Below are positions 1 to 11,300 of a stretch of DNA of 64,000 nucleotides, one piece after another. The stretch is from Acanthococcus lagerstroemiae (Eukaryota > Arthropoda > Insecta > Hemiptera > Eriococcidae), in NCBI GenBank assembly GCA_031841125.1, contig CM063109.1:1154321-1218320 (forward strand), written 5' to 3'. The notes beneath the pieces were generated by a model. That model saw nothing but the letters and a program-made list of their open reading frames with translations, ran no database searches and had not been told where the DNA came from. Position numbers and translations under genes: made by a program. Numbering within the stretch: the stretch's first letter is position 1; each line of letters opens with the position of its first letter.

Positions 1-30
1 CCCTTTCTCCCACCCCTCTCGACAGGGTTG
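1..30. repeat. Edge of a dispersed repeat
   Basis: The first 30 bases match the reverse complement of 12621-12650 at about 27 of 30 positions. A repeat therefore probably continues beyond the left edge of the window. Its class cannot be told from this fragment. Confidence 0.4.
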
Positions 31-473
31 CATCAAAATATAATCGAAATGAACAATCTGCGTTGCGAAATTACACTCATTGCCAGAATTTCCGCACCTC
101 ACGGTATGTTTCTTCGAATTGTTTACACCTTATCGAATGGGTGCAATGTTGCCAGGTAATTGGCCAACCGACTGTGACAGAGGGAATTAAAATATACTCT
201 ATTATTATTATATGTACAACGTCACGTACGGTTATTCGTTTCATCTCACATCAGCTCACAGCTGTGAAAACCATGGTACAACAGGTCCATGGTACAACAC
301 TCTCCCCTACTGCTTTTATCCGGCGCTCCGTGTATTTCTGTTCATACTCGTACTTGAAAAACTGTGTTTATCATCGCGCCGACTTAAAATTGTACCTAGC
401 TTTGAGCGAGAAGCGAGTTCGCTACTTTGTGTTAACGTACGAGTATCTACGTACATAATACAATAAATGTACG

Positions 474-535
474 AGTAGATAGATAGATAGATGGATAGAT
501 AGATAAGTAGGTAGGTGTAGCCGACATGCCGCGGA
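474..535. repeat. GATA/GTAG simple repeat
   Basis: A run of GATA units grades into GTAG units. GTAG units reappear directly after the poly-A tail of the neighbouring LINE fragment, at about 812-830. The retroelement therefore looks inserted into the simple repeat, with a duplicated GTAGGTAGGT-like target. Confidence 0.7.
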
Positions 536-811
536 CCACCCTACAGACGTTACTCAAGCTTCCGCCGACCCTCCGCTGGACCTCAACAACCCTGCCCATG
601 TCGCGTACATGCGCTCCGCTGTGCGCCGACTGTGGACAGAGGAGCAGCAATCACTATTACCTAATATTTCTTAATATTTTCTATTTCTGCTAATTATAAG
701 AATAATTTTTTTACCATTTAAGTGTCCCGCCCCTGAAAAACAATAAGTAGAAGGGCGGGCACCACTTTTGTGGAACCCATTCCAAAATAAATCTATTTAA
801 AAAAAAAAAAA
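530..811 (+). mobile_element. 3' end of a non-LTR retrotransposon with poly-A tail
   Basis: A reading frame of about 50 codons (roughly 535-668) ends in TAA. An untranslated stretch follows, then AATAAA at about 786-791 and an A-run to 811. Both sides carry the same GTAGGTAGGT-type sequence, as expected for a target-site duplication made by target-primed reverse transcription. The coding remnant contains AHVAYMRSAVRRLW and reads like a LINE ORF C-terminus, but I cannot assign the clade. It is 5'-truncated and dead. Confidence 0.55.
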
Positions 812-2168
812 GGTAGGTAGGTATGTAGGTAGATAGCTAGCTAGATAATAGATATATTACAATAAGGTAACCTACTACACGTATTTATATGAGTCGCCTA
901 CCAAATGGTACGTTAGTGATTTCTTCAAGCTATCATAAATTGTAGAGAAAGTCAAAATCTAACGACTCATATAATATGAACGATGTGATTTTATTGCTCT
1001 TTTTCGTACATGTGTTATTTAGAATTGTCTAGAATTGTACCTTGCTTGGAATGAAATTGGTAAAATCGTCTGTAGGTACCTTCCATGTTGTATTTTGAGT
1101 AAATGTTGTGGTTTTATATATATGTATATTAATAGAGTTATGAGGAATACACTTTCAGTGGGCTTGAGATTTTTCGGGCACACGTCGAGATTTGCGACAA
1201 TTCAAGAAAAACTGATGGGGAAAATTGGAAACATACTCGTAAAAATCCCTAAATTGACATTATCTTACCGTAAATATTATACGTATTATGTACAATGCCT
1301 ATTTACGATGTACTCTACCTATTTTCGATGATTTTTTCTAACTTTTCGGCGATTTCATGTTTGACCCATAATTGGTAGCACCTTCGTGTGACCCACAATA
1401 GGTAGGCTCGATTTTTGACTCACATTTGGCAGATTAGTAAGTTTTTTTTTTTTTAGAAATGACAAATAAACGAATAAAGTATTCGATATTCATTATTCGC
1501 AACTCTGAATTTTTTTGATTGAAATATACTCGAGTACGTATTTATGTACCTTTCTTACTTTGATTTAATAAACAATATATACCTATGTACTACCAATTGC
1601 GGATAGAAATTCTTCACTAACAGCTGCGGGTCGACTCATAAATGGTAGTTTTCAAACGTTGTTACTCGAGAAAAATGTGGAGTTGGAAGTAAATGCGACA
1701 CTCTATCAGAGTGGATATTGATGCTAGATTTGCAAAAATATAAGCGTGACTTGTATTTGGTAGGTACTCTCAAATGTAGGTCACGAGGACTTTTACAAAA
1801 AAATTCACAAAAAAAAACCGCTATAAAACACAAAACAACTGTTGTAATAGTCTTACTTGAGATACCAAAGTAAGTTTTTGAATATTGTTCCATGATACCG
1901 AAGCATTCGCCTACCTATAGTAATATAATTTCGCGATCGCGCGTTATCTTTCATTTTAGTATGGAAACAGAAATTTGATTCTTCTTTTGCGTTTTCTTTT
2001 CAAAAAATGGGCTTCATTCTTACTGATAGAAGAATTGCAAGAACGGCCGTCTATACATCAACAATAGATATAATAAGAAAAGGAAGAAGGAAAAACAAAA
2101 ATAAAAATAAAAAGTGTTCGAAATAATTTATAAATTATAAGATACGAAATATCTATCTTTCTTTACAG
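812..2168. other. AT-rich non-coding stretch upstream of the first coding exon
   Basis: No convincing exon, RNA gene or transposon terminus was seen. The small open frames here have no recognisable domain and lie in AT-rich sequence. The promoter and any non-coding first exon of the ANKDD1A-like gene should lie here or further left, but I see no motif good enough to mark them. Confidence 0.4.
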
Positions 2169-2189
2169 GTAACCATGTGAAAACGAGCT
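2169..2189 (+). promoter_or_regulatory. 5'UTR piece with start-stop uORF
   Basis: This lies just after an acceptor-like tract ending in TTTACAG. It contains an ATG followed at once by TGA (2175-2180), the smallest possible upstream ORF, nine bases before the main ATG at 2190. The TGA is in frame with the main ATG, so it also marks 2190 as the first possible start in this exon. It matters only if the exon call is right. Confidence 0.45.
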
Positions 2190-2301
2190 ATGTTGGGAGT
2201 GGACGACTGTGCAGCTTCGAGAAGAGCATCGATGGGAGGCGGTGACGAAAATTTAGAACTTCCGAATGCGATACAAATATCAGCACGGCGAGCCAGTCGA
2301 A
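2190..2301 (+). CDS. Ankdd1a: ANKDD1A-like exon 1 (N-terminus)
   Basis: The ATG at 2190 opens 37 codons plus one base before a strong GTAAGT donor at 2302. The peptide (MLGVDDCAASRRASMGGG...) is polar with no domain. It is assigned because it ends in phase 1, which is what the acceptor at 12101 needs, and because it lies between good splice signals on the same strand. Homology cannot confirm it. An alternative start is the in-frame ATG at 11996, directly upstream of exon 2. Confidence 0.55.
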
Positions 2302-5300
2302 GTAAGTATATTATACGTGCATCGTAATATCTAATCTGTACGTAATTTATATTCGTACGTAATTCATACGTAAGTATATCTAACTTAGGGGTAGTTTTGG
2401 AAAAGCTATATTTTAGGGCATATTGAAAACATACATTTTACGTAGACATCGTGATCGACGAGACGTACGAATTATGTACTCGCATTTCTCTAAACGAATA
2501 CGAACATGCGTACGAAAGAACGCGCGCGCGCGGAATCGCGAAGCTCAATTCGACGATACCTTACGGCGGCGTCGCGTCGCGGTTTCCTCGAAATTTTTAT
2601 TAGCATTACCGCGTAGACGTAGGCACGCAGGCCATACAAGCGACAACGTGATTTGTACTCGTATTTATAAAATTTTCGCCGACCGGTGCTTTTATACTAT
2701 TTTATTCACGACGAATCGCGATAGTCAGATACGTCGCGTACTATCGTATGAACTTAGTTCGCAAATTCGATCAAAGTCTACTTCGTTGTTCTTGATATGA
2801 AAGGAAAAAAGTTATATGACGAATGCGTGATGAAACACTTCGCACGCCATGTACTTGTTGGACACTGTTGGGTAATTTTAGAACATGTTTAGTTTTTTTA
2901 CTCATTCATTTTTCGGAAAGAATTTATGGGAAATCAGAAAACTGGCGTAATAGAAATGATAACGGTTACAGGGGGAAATAATAATAATAATTTTTGGTAC
3001 GAAGACGACATCTGGTTTCCTGCAGGAACGAGAAGCATTACTAACGCGATAGTTACGTAGCTAATAGACGAAAGAAATACGGATAAAAAACCTCGAGACA
3101 TTGTGTAAAATGATTGATACAACAACGGTAATAAAAGTAATAAGCGTGGCGATGCGACAAACCCAGTTCGATACCATTCTCTTGAAACTATTTACATAGT
3201 TAGCTTCCTAATTTTTGCCGTCCTTGCTGGGAGTAATTTTTACAGTTCCGCCCCTCCTTCAGTAAACTGCCTGATTTCCCTTATGGAATTTAATCCACCG
3301 CTGTGCCGGAACGAGGCAGGCTCAAGTTTCTAGCAATACCTAAATGAACGAATTAAATAGTAACGATACGCCGAGAAGTAGTCGTTCGTCTTCTTCGGTG
3401 ATCTCTTTCGCGAGCGACGGATAGGGCAGGTAATGTAGCTAGACGCGGCCGCCGGTCAGTATAGGCGGCAAACAGATATAACACCACAGTAGTGCTAAAC
3501 AAAGACGAATACATAAAGAAAATTGAAACTTACATCCAAAACAACAATTACAAACCACTAAACTCGAACCCGACCAACAAATACCAAGCCAAACTAAAGA
3601 CTATAATGAAAAATAACAACATAAACAACAAGAAACTCGTAGAAATGAACCCCAAGGCACCACAATTAAAAGGACTTATAAAACTACACAAACAAGACAG
3701 ACCAATAAGACCACTAATCAACAGCATACAATCACCAAGCTACAAACTCGCAAAAACAATAGCCAAATTCATGAAAGAACACTACCACTACAGAACAGAT
3801 TACAGCATAAAAAACACAATACAACTAAAAGACAAACTGGACAAAATAACACTAAACAACAATGACAAACTAGTATCACTGGATGTAACAAACATGTTTG
3901 GGAACATACCAAAACAGGAACTATCAACAATACTGACAAACAACAACTACAAAAACAACACAGATGGAGCAGCATACGTAAACATCACAAAAGAAATCAT
4001 TTACCAAAATTACTGCCAGTTTAATAACAAGTATTACGAACAAACAGAAGGCCTAGCAATGGGATCACCACTGTCACCCATTCTAGCCGAAATATACATG
4101 AACAACTTTGAAAATTACATACTAAACAACTGCAAACACAAGAAAAACATAAAGCTATGGGACACGATATGTAGACGACATATTGATCATCTGGACAGGA
4201 ACAGACAGACAACTAGACCAATTCCTCACAGAGACAAATAGCATAAACAACAACATAAAGTTCACAATGGAAAAGGGCAACAAGACCATCAACTACCTCG
4301 ACCTTACAATAAAAATAAAAGACAACAAGATACAGTACAGCATCTACAGAAAACCCACCCACACTGACGCAATAATACCTAAAGACTCATTTCACCATCA
4401 AAAACACAAAATGGCAGCACTACACAACTACTGCCACAGAGCAGTCAACATACTAAATTACAACAACCTTAGAACAATAGAAATTAACAAAATTAAACAA
4501 ATAGCAATTAACAACAAATACCAACCACAAACAGTAGACAGAATAATTAACAAACTAACACAAACAAAAAACACAGACACGGAACCAATAACCACAAAAA
4601 CAGACAAATACGCAGGAGCAACACCATTCACAGGAACACATACATACAAAATACAAAAAATCTTCAACCAATACAACATAAAACTCGGAATCAAAAACAG
4701 ACCACCCCTGATCAAACAAATAAGCAATGACAAAACAGAAAAAAAGGACAGAAACAACAGCAGCGGAGTATACAGACTGGACTGCGAACACTGTGACATG
4801 AACTACATTGGAGAAACAGGCAGAAAATTCACAACCAGAATCAAAGAACACGAAAAATCACAGAAGCTAAATGATAACAAATCATTGTTTGGAAAACACT
4901 GCAATGACCAAGGACATAACAATGACAAATTAACAGAAAAGTACAAAATCGTACTCATCCAAAACAACACAAGAAAAAGAAAATTAAAAGAACAACTAGA
5001 AATAATAAAGGCAAAAACAAAACAAAACAACCTAATAAATACAACAACTAACTTCCAAAGTGAGAACTTATTCCAACTAATAACATAACACCCACGGATT
5101 GGACAGACTGCACAACCACAGACAACCAATCAGAGCACACAACCAATAACGATAACCACTGATTGGACAGACTGCATATTCACAGATAACCAATAGGAAC
5201 GCAAGACTAAACAGGCTCACCATACGGTACTACCCTCGACTATAACAACAGGACCACAAAAGACAAGTCTCATTTAGGGTACTCCACTGATGATGGCATA

Positions 5301-8300
5301 ACAGCCGAAAGCGCTCTGGAATACAGCAGAAGGAAAAGTGAATTGGCACACCCTACAAAAGGAAGATATAAGGTACAATGTCAGTTGCAAGGCGCGTAAT
5401 ATATTTGCGCACATGACCCAAAATACGGTAGGGGGAGCAGGGTGTCGTTTGCGCACAAGTTATAGTGACGTTTGCGCCAACAATTTTTCGCGAAGAAGGT
5501 TTCGTTTGCGCCAAATTAATTTCATCTAACCATATATTTGTATGTACATCACTCTCTACATGCTGCTCATACTGATTGCTGTTCTAGTATACAGTTGGAT
5601 AATCAACCAAAATATGTCTCGGAGTTTTTCAATATAGTCGAGCTGATTACACCTAATTTTGCTTCCTTCCTGACAAAAAAAAACAGAGCTATGTGGAACA
5701 TAGTAGGTGAATTATGTCGTGAGTTATGTAATGTGGAGCTGGACCTCACATACTTTTATGCCGATTTTGAGAAAGCAGCTCATAATGCAGTTTCAATGTT
5801 CGGTATTTCACCAGGGGGAGCTCACGGGGTGCCTAGGGTGAGCAAAGCTCACCCTTGCATCCCCTTGGCTACGGGCCTGGATACAGTCCGCACATTTTTA
5901 ATCATGCCTGTTGGTTCAGCAGACAGTCCTAAGCCTGTTTCAGTGACAAGGAAATGCGCGTAAACGTACTTCTTTTGCTATAAAATTTGTGCGCTAACGT
6001 CACCATTTCTTGTGCGCAAACGTATCGTAAAAGGAATCAATTGGCGCAAAAGTACTGCACCCGTAGCAAGATGTGATTATCAACGAGTAAATTCGTGATA
6101 AGTGAAGAAAAGAGCGTGATAATCGGAGTAATACGTACTTAATTTACGAAGAGTAGAAGTACGTAATATAATCGCTAAGAACGCAACAGGTTTTGAAAGT
6201 CTGTCATGTACTCGATATTCTTCTTAGCAAAACTAAAAAGTTGAACTCTAAATCGACCTAAGCGATTTACCAACGAAAAAAAGGTTATCAATGTAGACGG
6301 CCGATTACTCCAGAATATTCGCGCTAGTTTAGGACAATGTACGTGAAAATTCGATAACGCCAAGCCCAAAGTAGCGAAAAATTACCCGATCGTTTTGGAG
6401 TTACCGGCCATTACGGTTGGAAAAATTCTTTTTTATTTTTTTTATTTACTTGTTATTATTATGAATTTTCATTATTATTGTTATTATTATTATTTTCTTG
6501 CGTATTACAAGGGTTTCATTCCCTGTAAGTATTACATTAAGAAACGTGCTAATAACTAACAAAGGTTTCTTAATCTAGTACGCGTCCGCCAAGATTCGCC
6601 TAACAATTGTAGTGGTCATCAGGATTGTCGCTTTCTGTTCTTCTTTCGTCACATACTGCCGCCAGTGTTCCTCCTCAATGAGTCCAGTAATTCTCTTAAC
6701 AGTACGGGGCAAACTCCAGTAGCAGACATGATGATAGACACAATTCCAATGGTTGTCATATTCCACTGAGCGCGAATTGCTTCCTTTAGCTCAACGTATT
6801 TTTCGCACTTTTCGTTTGTTGTTTTATGTAAATTACCTGTGTTTACTACCGGTATGTCGATGAATTTAGTTTCTTTTTTCCGTTTATCCAACAGTAACAT
6901 CCGGCCAATTGTGACTCACTGTTTTGTGTGTGAGAAGGGTTCGGAAGTCCCAGTACATAAGATAATTTTCGTTTTCAAGTGTACCTTCTCCGGCTTATAT
7001 TTGATATATTTTGAGACCCTCTTAGATAGGTTATACTGCTTAGCTAAGACACTATGAACGATTTTAGCTACTTTATCGTGTCTAGCCTTATGTTCAACAG
7101 GTGCCAACTTCTTACACCCGGCAATAATATGCTGTATCGTTCCTGGCATTTTCCCGCATACACGGCACTGGTCATCCACAATGTCCAGTTCTTTTAGGAT
7201 ATACTTCCTGTAGTTCCGGGTTCGGATAACTTGGTCCTGTATGGCCATAATGAAACCTTCTGTTTCCGGGAATAAGTAACCTTTCTGTAACCACATTAGA
7301 GAGATCTTCGCATCAACACATCTCCTTTCTCGATTTCCGCTGGGTATCTTCCGTGAAGGGACTTTTCTTTTCATCTTTCCAATCTGCCCGCTGTTGTTCT
7401 GCCCCCTGCACTGCACGTTTCTTCACTGGATAGATTAGCAGGCGTATAATATGCTTTGTCTGCCTTGACTATTATGTTGTGCAACTTTGATTCTTCTTTT
7501 CTCTTCATGAAGTAGCGCTTTATACTATTGATTTGTCGGGCATGCAGCTCTGCCTATCGCAGAATTCGGGTGCAACATTCTATTTCTCATCAGCAAAGCA
7601 GACTGCCCTTAACCTCGTCCACAAATTCATAACCCAAACCGGAGTCAACTTCAGCCTGTCTCCGTAACCAGAATATGTTATACCTACTCGTATTTACTAC
7701 ACATAAGTTAAATTTAAGATTATAATCCTTATAGGACATTAAAAATCTTTAATAAAAAAAAAAAAGTTCGTATGCTTCTCTCAAGGTCATCCAGATCAGT
7801 CTGCGTCCACTGTACCCCGCCAAACGTGTATGTCAGTACAGGTACTCCATACATGTTTATAGCCTTGAACAGGTTGCCACTATTTAGGCTGGATTTCAAC
7901 AGTTTCTTGACCCTGCTCCTAAACTGTACTTTTACTTCACTCTTTATTACAGCATGCTCGGTCTGCCTGGCTTGTTGTATTCCAAGGTACTTGTATGTTT
8001 CTCCCATAGCCAGGGCTGTTATCACCTCCTCTTCCATCTCCGTCCTTATGTCTTCCGCCTGCAAGTGCTCTTTAACAATTTGCACTGTTCTACACTTCCC
8101 CAGGCCAAAGTTCATTTGAATATCAGCAGAGAACCTACTGGTAATCTGTATGAGCTGTTCTAGTCCCTGTTTTGATTCAGCATACAATTTGATGTCGTCC
8201 ATGCACATGAGGTGACTGAGCGTGTGATTTTCTTTGTGAGCTTTTATTTTAAAGCCACATCCACTTCTATTCAGGGGGGTCTAGAGCTATGCAGAACCAT

Positions 8301-11300
8301 AATGGGCTGAGTGAGTCACCTTGAAAAATGCCCCTTCGAATCCTGATTTTTTTCGCTACTCTCATATTATATTTTCAGATTATTTTATTTTATGAAATAC
8401 TTTATCATCAATTGGTTCTATTATAACATTTATATTTATTATCATATTTATCTCATTAATTTTAGAAAGAATAATTTCTAAACATACCGGTTATCTACCC
8501 TAACATGTAGTCTTGTCGTCCATTTCTTCATTATCGTCTTCAGGAAGAGCACTATCCGTATTTGAGCTCCATACACTTCCAGCGATTTTAGGAACCATGA
8601 GTGCGGTATAGAGTCAAATGCCTTTTGGTAGTCAATAAGCAAGCGTATAGATTTCGGTTATTCTTCTTTGCCTGTTGCAGGACAGTATCATCAAAATTAT
8701 CAATTGCTCCTTCATCCATACATATTTCTTCTACATCCGTTCTGCTGCTCAGCAAAGATTCCATCACAGTGGGCTCGGACTTTTATTATTATTATTATTA
8801 TTATTATTTGTTTGTTATCACGGGCTATTCCCGGTGCCACTAATCTATAGAGGATCTTCTGATCAAGTCTATAGACAGTGAGTAGTCTCTTCGTTGATGA
8901 CTTTCCTGCCGATACGCGTTGTGTGGAGTGTCACGGCCTTCCGCATCGATCGTATTTCTGTTGTTGTGCATCCCAGCTCCTGTAAATTCTGTACAGTTGT
9001 TTTTGGAAATACTTCTACTGTTGTGATCACTATTGGCAGCGTTCGCGTCTTTGTTTTTTCCATTGCTTCGTAGATTACACTGGTGTTTTGGTTTTCGTCT
9101 TCATACTTTGCATGGCGTTTGTATTTTCTTTTTAACCTTTCATACTTGTTTTTCGCTCTCCTGCTCATGGCTTTGAGTAAGCGGCCATTTTATTCAGTTC
9201 TGCCTTTAGCTCTCTTATTTCGTTCTCGACTCTGATCACCCACTTTGGCTTATCTGGCCTTTTTTGTGGCTGGGCGGTCGCTTGCGGGCTTTCTCGGACT
9301 TTCATTCCAAGTCGTCACACCACTGCTATAGCCGCACAGTAGACTTTTCCATATAGGTCCTCTTCCTGGCCTTCTCCACTCTGCAGGTCCTTCTCTAGGC
9401 AGTTATTGACTTTTGTGATAATCGCTTTTGCCCTAGGCGTTTCTCTTATTCTCGGTATTCTTGGCCTGTTGGTCGTTGGGCAGTGCAGGAGCTCTGCCTT
9501 CGCTCGGCAATATTCCTCCTTTTCCTCTAGGGTCCCTTCTATGTCTTTCTTGGCCTCCACTTCATTTCGTTGCTCCGTATTCCTCCGCCGCGATTTAGGG
9601 CTTAGTACAGCTGAATATTGTCTTCCTGCCTTTCCTCGTGTTCCTCTTCCCGCTCTTGTCCAGGCGTATCATCCTCACTTTCCAGTTCCCTTTTCACTTC
9701 GGCCTCTAACCTTTCTATTATAACCTTTGCGAATAGATTCCTCTTCTCTATTGCCCGTTTTTGGCCCGCTATCCTTTGTTCTGTGACTCTGATTTGCGGG
9801 CACTTCTCGCAGAATATCTGATATACCTTGTTCCTCCATGCCGTACAGTCTGTTTCCAACCTAATACACTTATAGTACGAGCGCGTTATGAATTTATTTG
9901 TCTCTTCTGACCACTTCATTCTTTTTGCTCTCTGTTGCTCTTGCACTTCTGCGGCCACGTCATTATTATTATTATTACTACCGTACATCTCCTATTATAA
10001 GCCGCACACAAAATTTTAAGACGTACTTCAAAAATAATTATTATACGCGAATATAAGCCGTAGAATATGTACCTGCTTAAAAAAGCGATATGTCACTCCT
10101 AGTCTGAGTCATCTTCATTGCTAGAAGAACTCGAGTCGTCATCTTCCTCACATTCATTTTCACTAACCTGACGCGAAGAAGGCAGACGTGTATCACGAAT
10201 CAGGAACGCGCACATGTACAGACGTGAAACTTCCGGGAGTTAGTGATAAGGTTAGTGATAAGGCAACAAAAAATATCCACCGACTACCTACCTAGTACCG
10301 ACCTATATTTTTTGTGATTTTTTGAAATTATTCGTATATAAGCCGCACCCCACATTTTTAAACGTTAATTTTTGAAAAGAAGTGCGGCTTATAAAATCGG
10401 AGATATACGGTATTATTATTTTGAAAATCTTTAGACTCTTCAAGTGACCGAGAACAAGATGATTGTGGGGGTTGTAGGTATATATGGTTTCCCCAGAAAA
10501 TACTAAGAAATAAAGAAAGAAAATATAAAGACAGTAGTGCGTAATATACGAGCAGTACGAGTCTACGAGTCTACGAGTATACCGTATAGTAAAACGTACG
10601 ACGACGCGACGTACTCGTATTTCGTGTAGGTAGGTAGAGTATGTGTACGTGTAGTGTGTCACTGTGTAGTGTGTACTGTGTACTAGCAAGCTACCGGCCG
10701 GGCCGGGCCCGCGCCCACGCCCGCGCCCTCCATGTTACTGGTAGGTGAGGAAGGGGGGCGATGCTGATGGTGAATGTAGGACATGGACGGGCGCGGTGTG
10801 GTGTTAACACGTTTTCTTGGGTAGCGATTCCCGCAACGCGATTTCCTTCAACTAACCAAAAATAATAATTGCTACTCGTGTTAATAAAATTGCCTAATCG
10901 TGCGCCGTAAATACAAGTTCACTCTGCGGAGGCCCGGCGAATGCTCGCGTAGTATCTACATACGAGTCTGTACTACATAATACATATGTTACATAAACGA
11001 GTAGTATGTTAGTAAGCACAGTCGTTTCAAACCATCATCACGTAAAATTCGTATGTATACAGTATAATACATCACGCGGTACTGTACTCACGGGAGGGTA
11101 TAGAGCAGGTGCAGGTCAATACCACCGCCACAACCACTCGTCTCTTCCAATAATTTTTGAAAGTTCAGCATCCGGCTAATTCTCGTAACCAGTTGGAACA
11201 GTTGAAAAATTAGGATATTTTTGTAGGTTTCGACTGAAATTTTATTTATTGTTTATACTACATGATCAAAAAGGCCATGTTTACGTTGATGTTTTGCAGA

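Larger units (their letters stand above)
3475..5330 (+). mobile_element. Penelope-like retroelement, 5'-truncated
   Basis: The boundary is abrupt: from about 3475 the + strand becomes very rich in A and C, unlike the flanks, and stays so to about 5090. It encodes a reverse transcriptase and then a GIY-YIG endonuclease, the defining pair of Penelope-like elements. A non-coding tail follows with two 64-bp-spaced repeats and a hammerhead-like motif. The N-terminal part of the ORF is missing at the left end, as is common for these elements. It sits in intron 1 of the ANKDD1A-like gene in sense orientation. Confidence 0.9.
6450..8778 (-). mobile_element. Dong/R4-like LINE copy 1 (5'-truncated)
   Basis: Reading right to left: RT block with YQKAFDSIPHSW (about 8600-8660), GIFQGDSLSPLWF (about 8290-8340), then MDDIKLYAESKQGLEQLIQI (8149-8208), a CCHC finger, and a restriction-like endonuclease-type C-terminus. 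The 3' end runs into ATT/TAA repeats at about 6447-6497, the habit of Dong/R4 elements. The 5' side stops at an (ATT)n at 8780. Frames are broken, with insertions at about 7562-7766 and perhaps 8350-8500. Confidence 0.75.
8779..9978 (-). mobile_element. Dong/R4-like LINE copy 2, internally deleted
   Basis: Bounded on both sides by ATT/TAA repeats (8779-8810 and 9960-9978). Its right (5') part encodes a Myb-like N-terminus and its left (3') part a LINE C-terminus (VEVFPKTTVQNLQELG...). The RT, finger and most of the nuclease are absent in between. It is thus a short derivative with both ends, not a simple 5' truncation, lying head to tail with copy 1. Confidence 0.6.

Noticed and set aside
2423..2800. 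125-codon arginine-rich open frame
   Set aside because: CpG-rich composition explains it; no domain and no splice context; it lies in intron 1.
8601..8881. Plus-strand frames through the ATT repeat
   Set aside because: Antisense to the LINE and dominated by the microsatellite.
9406..9821. Plus-strand frames opposite the LINE N-terminus
   Set aside because: Shadow of the minus-strand LINE coding sequence.
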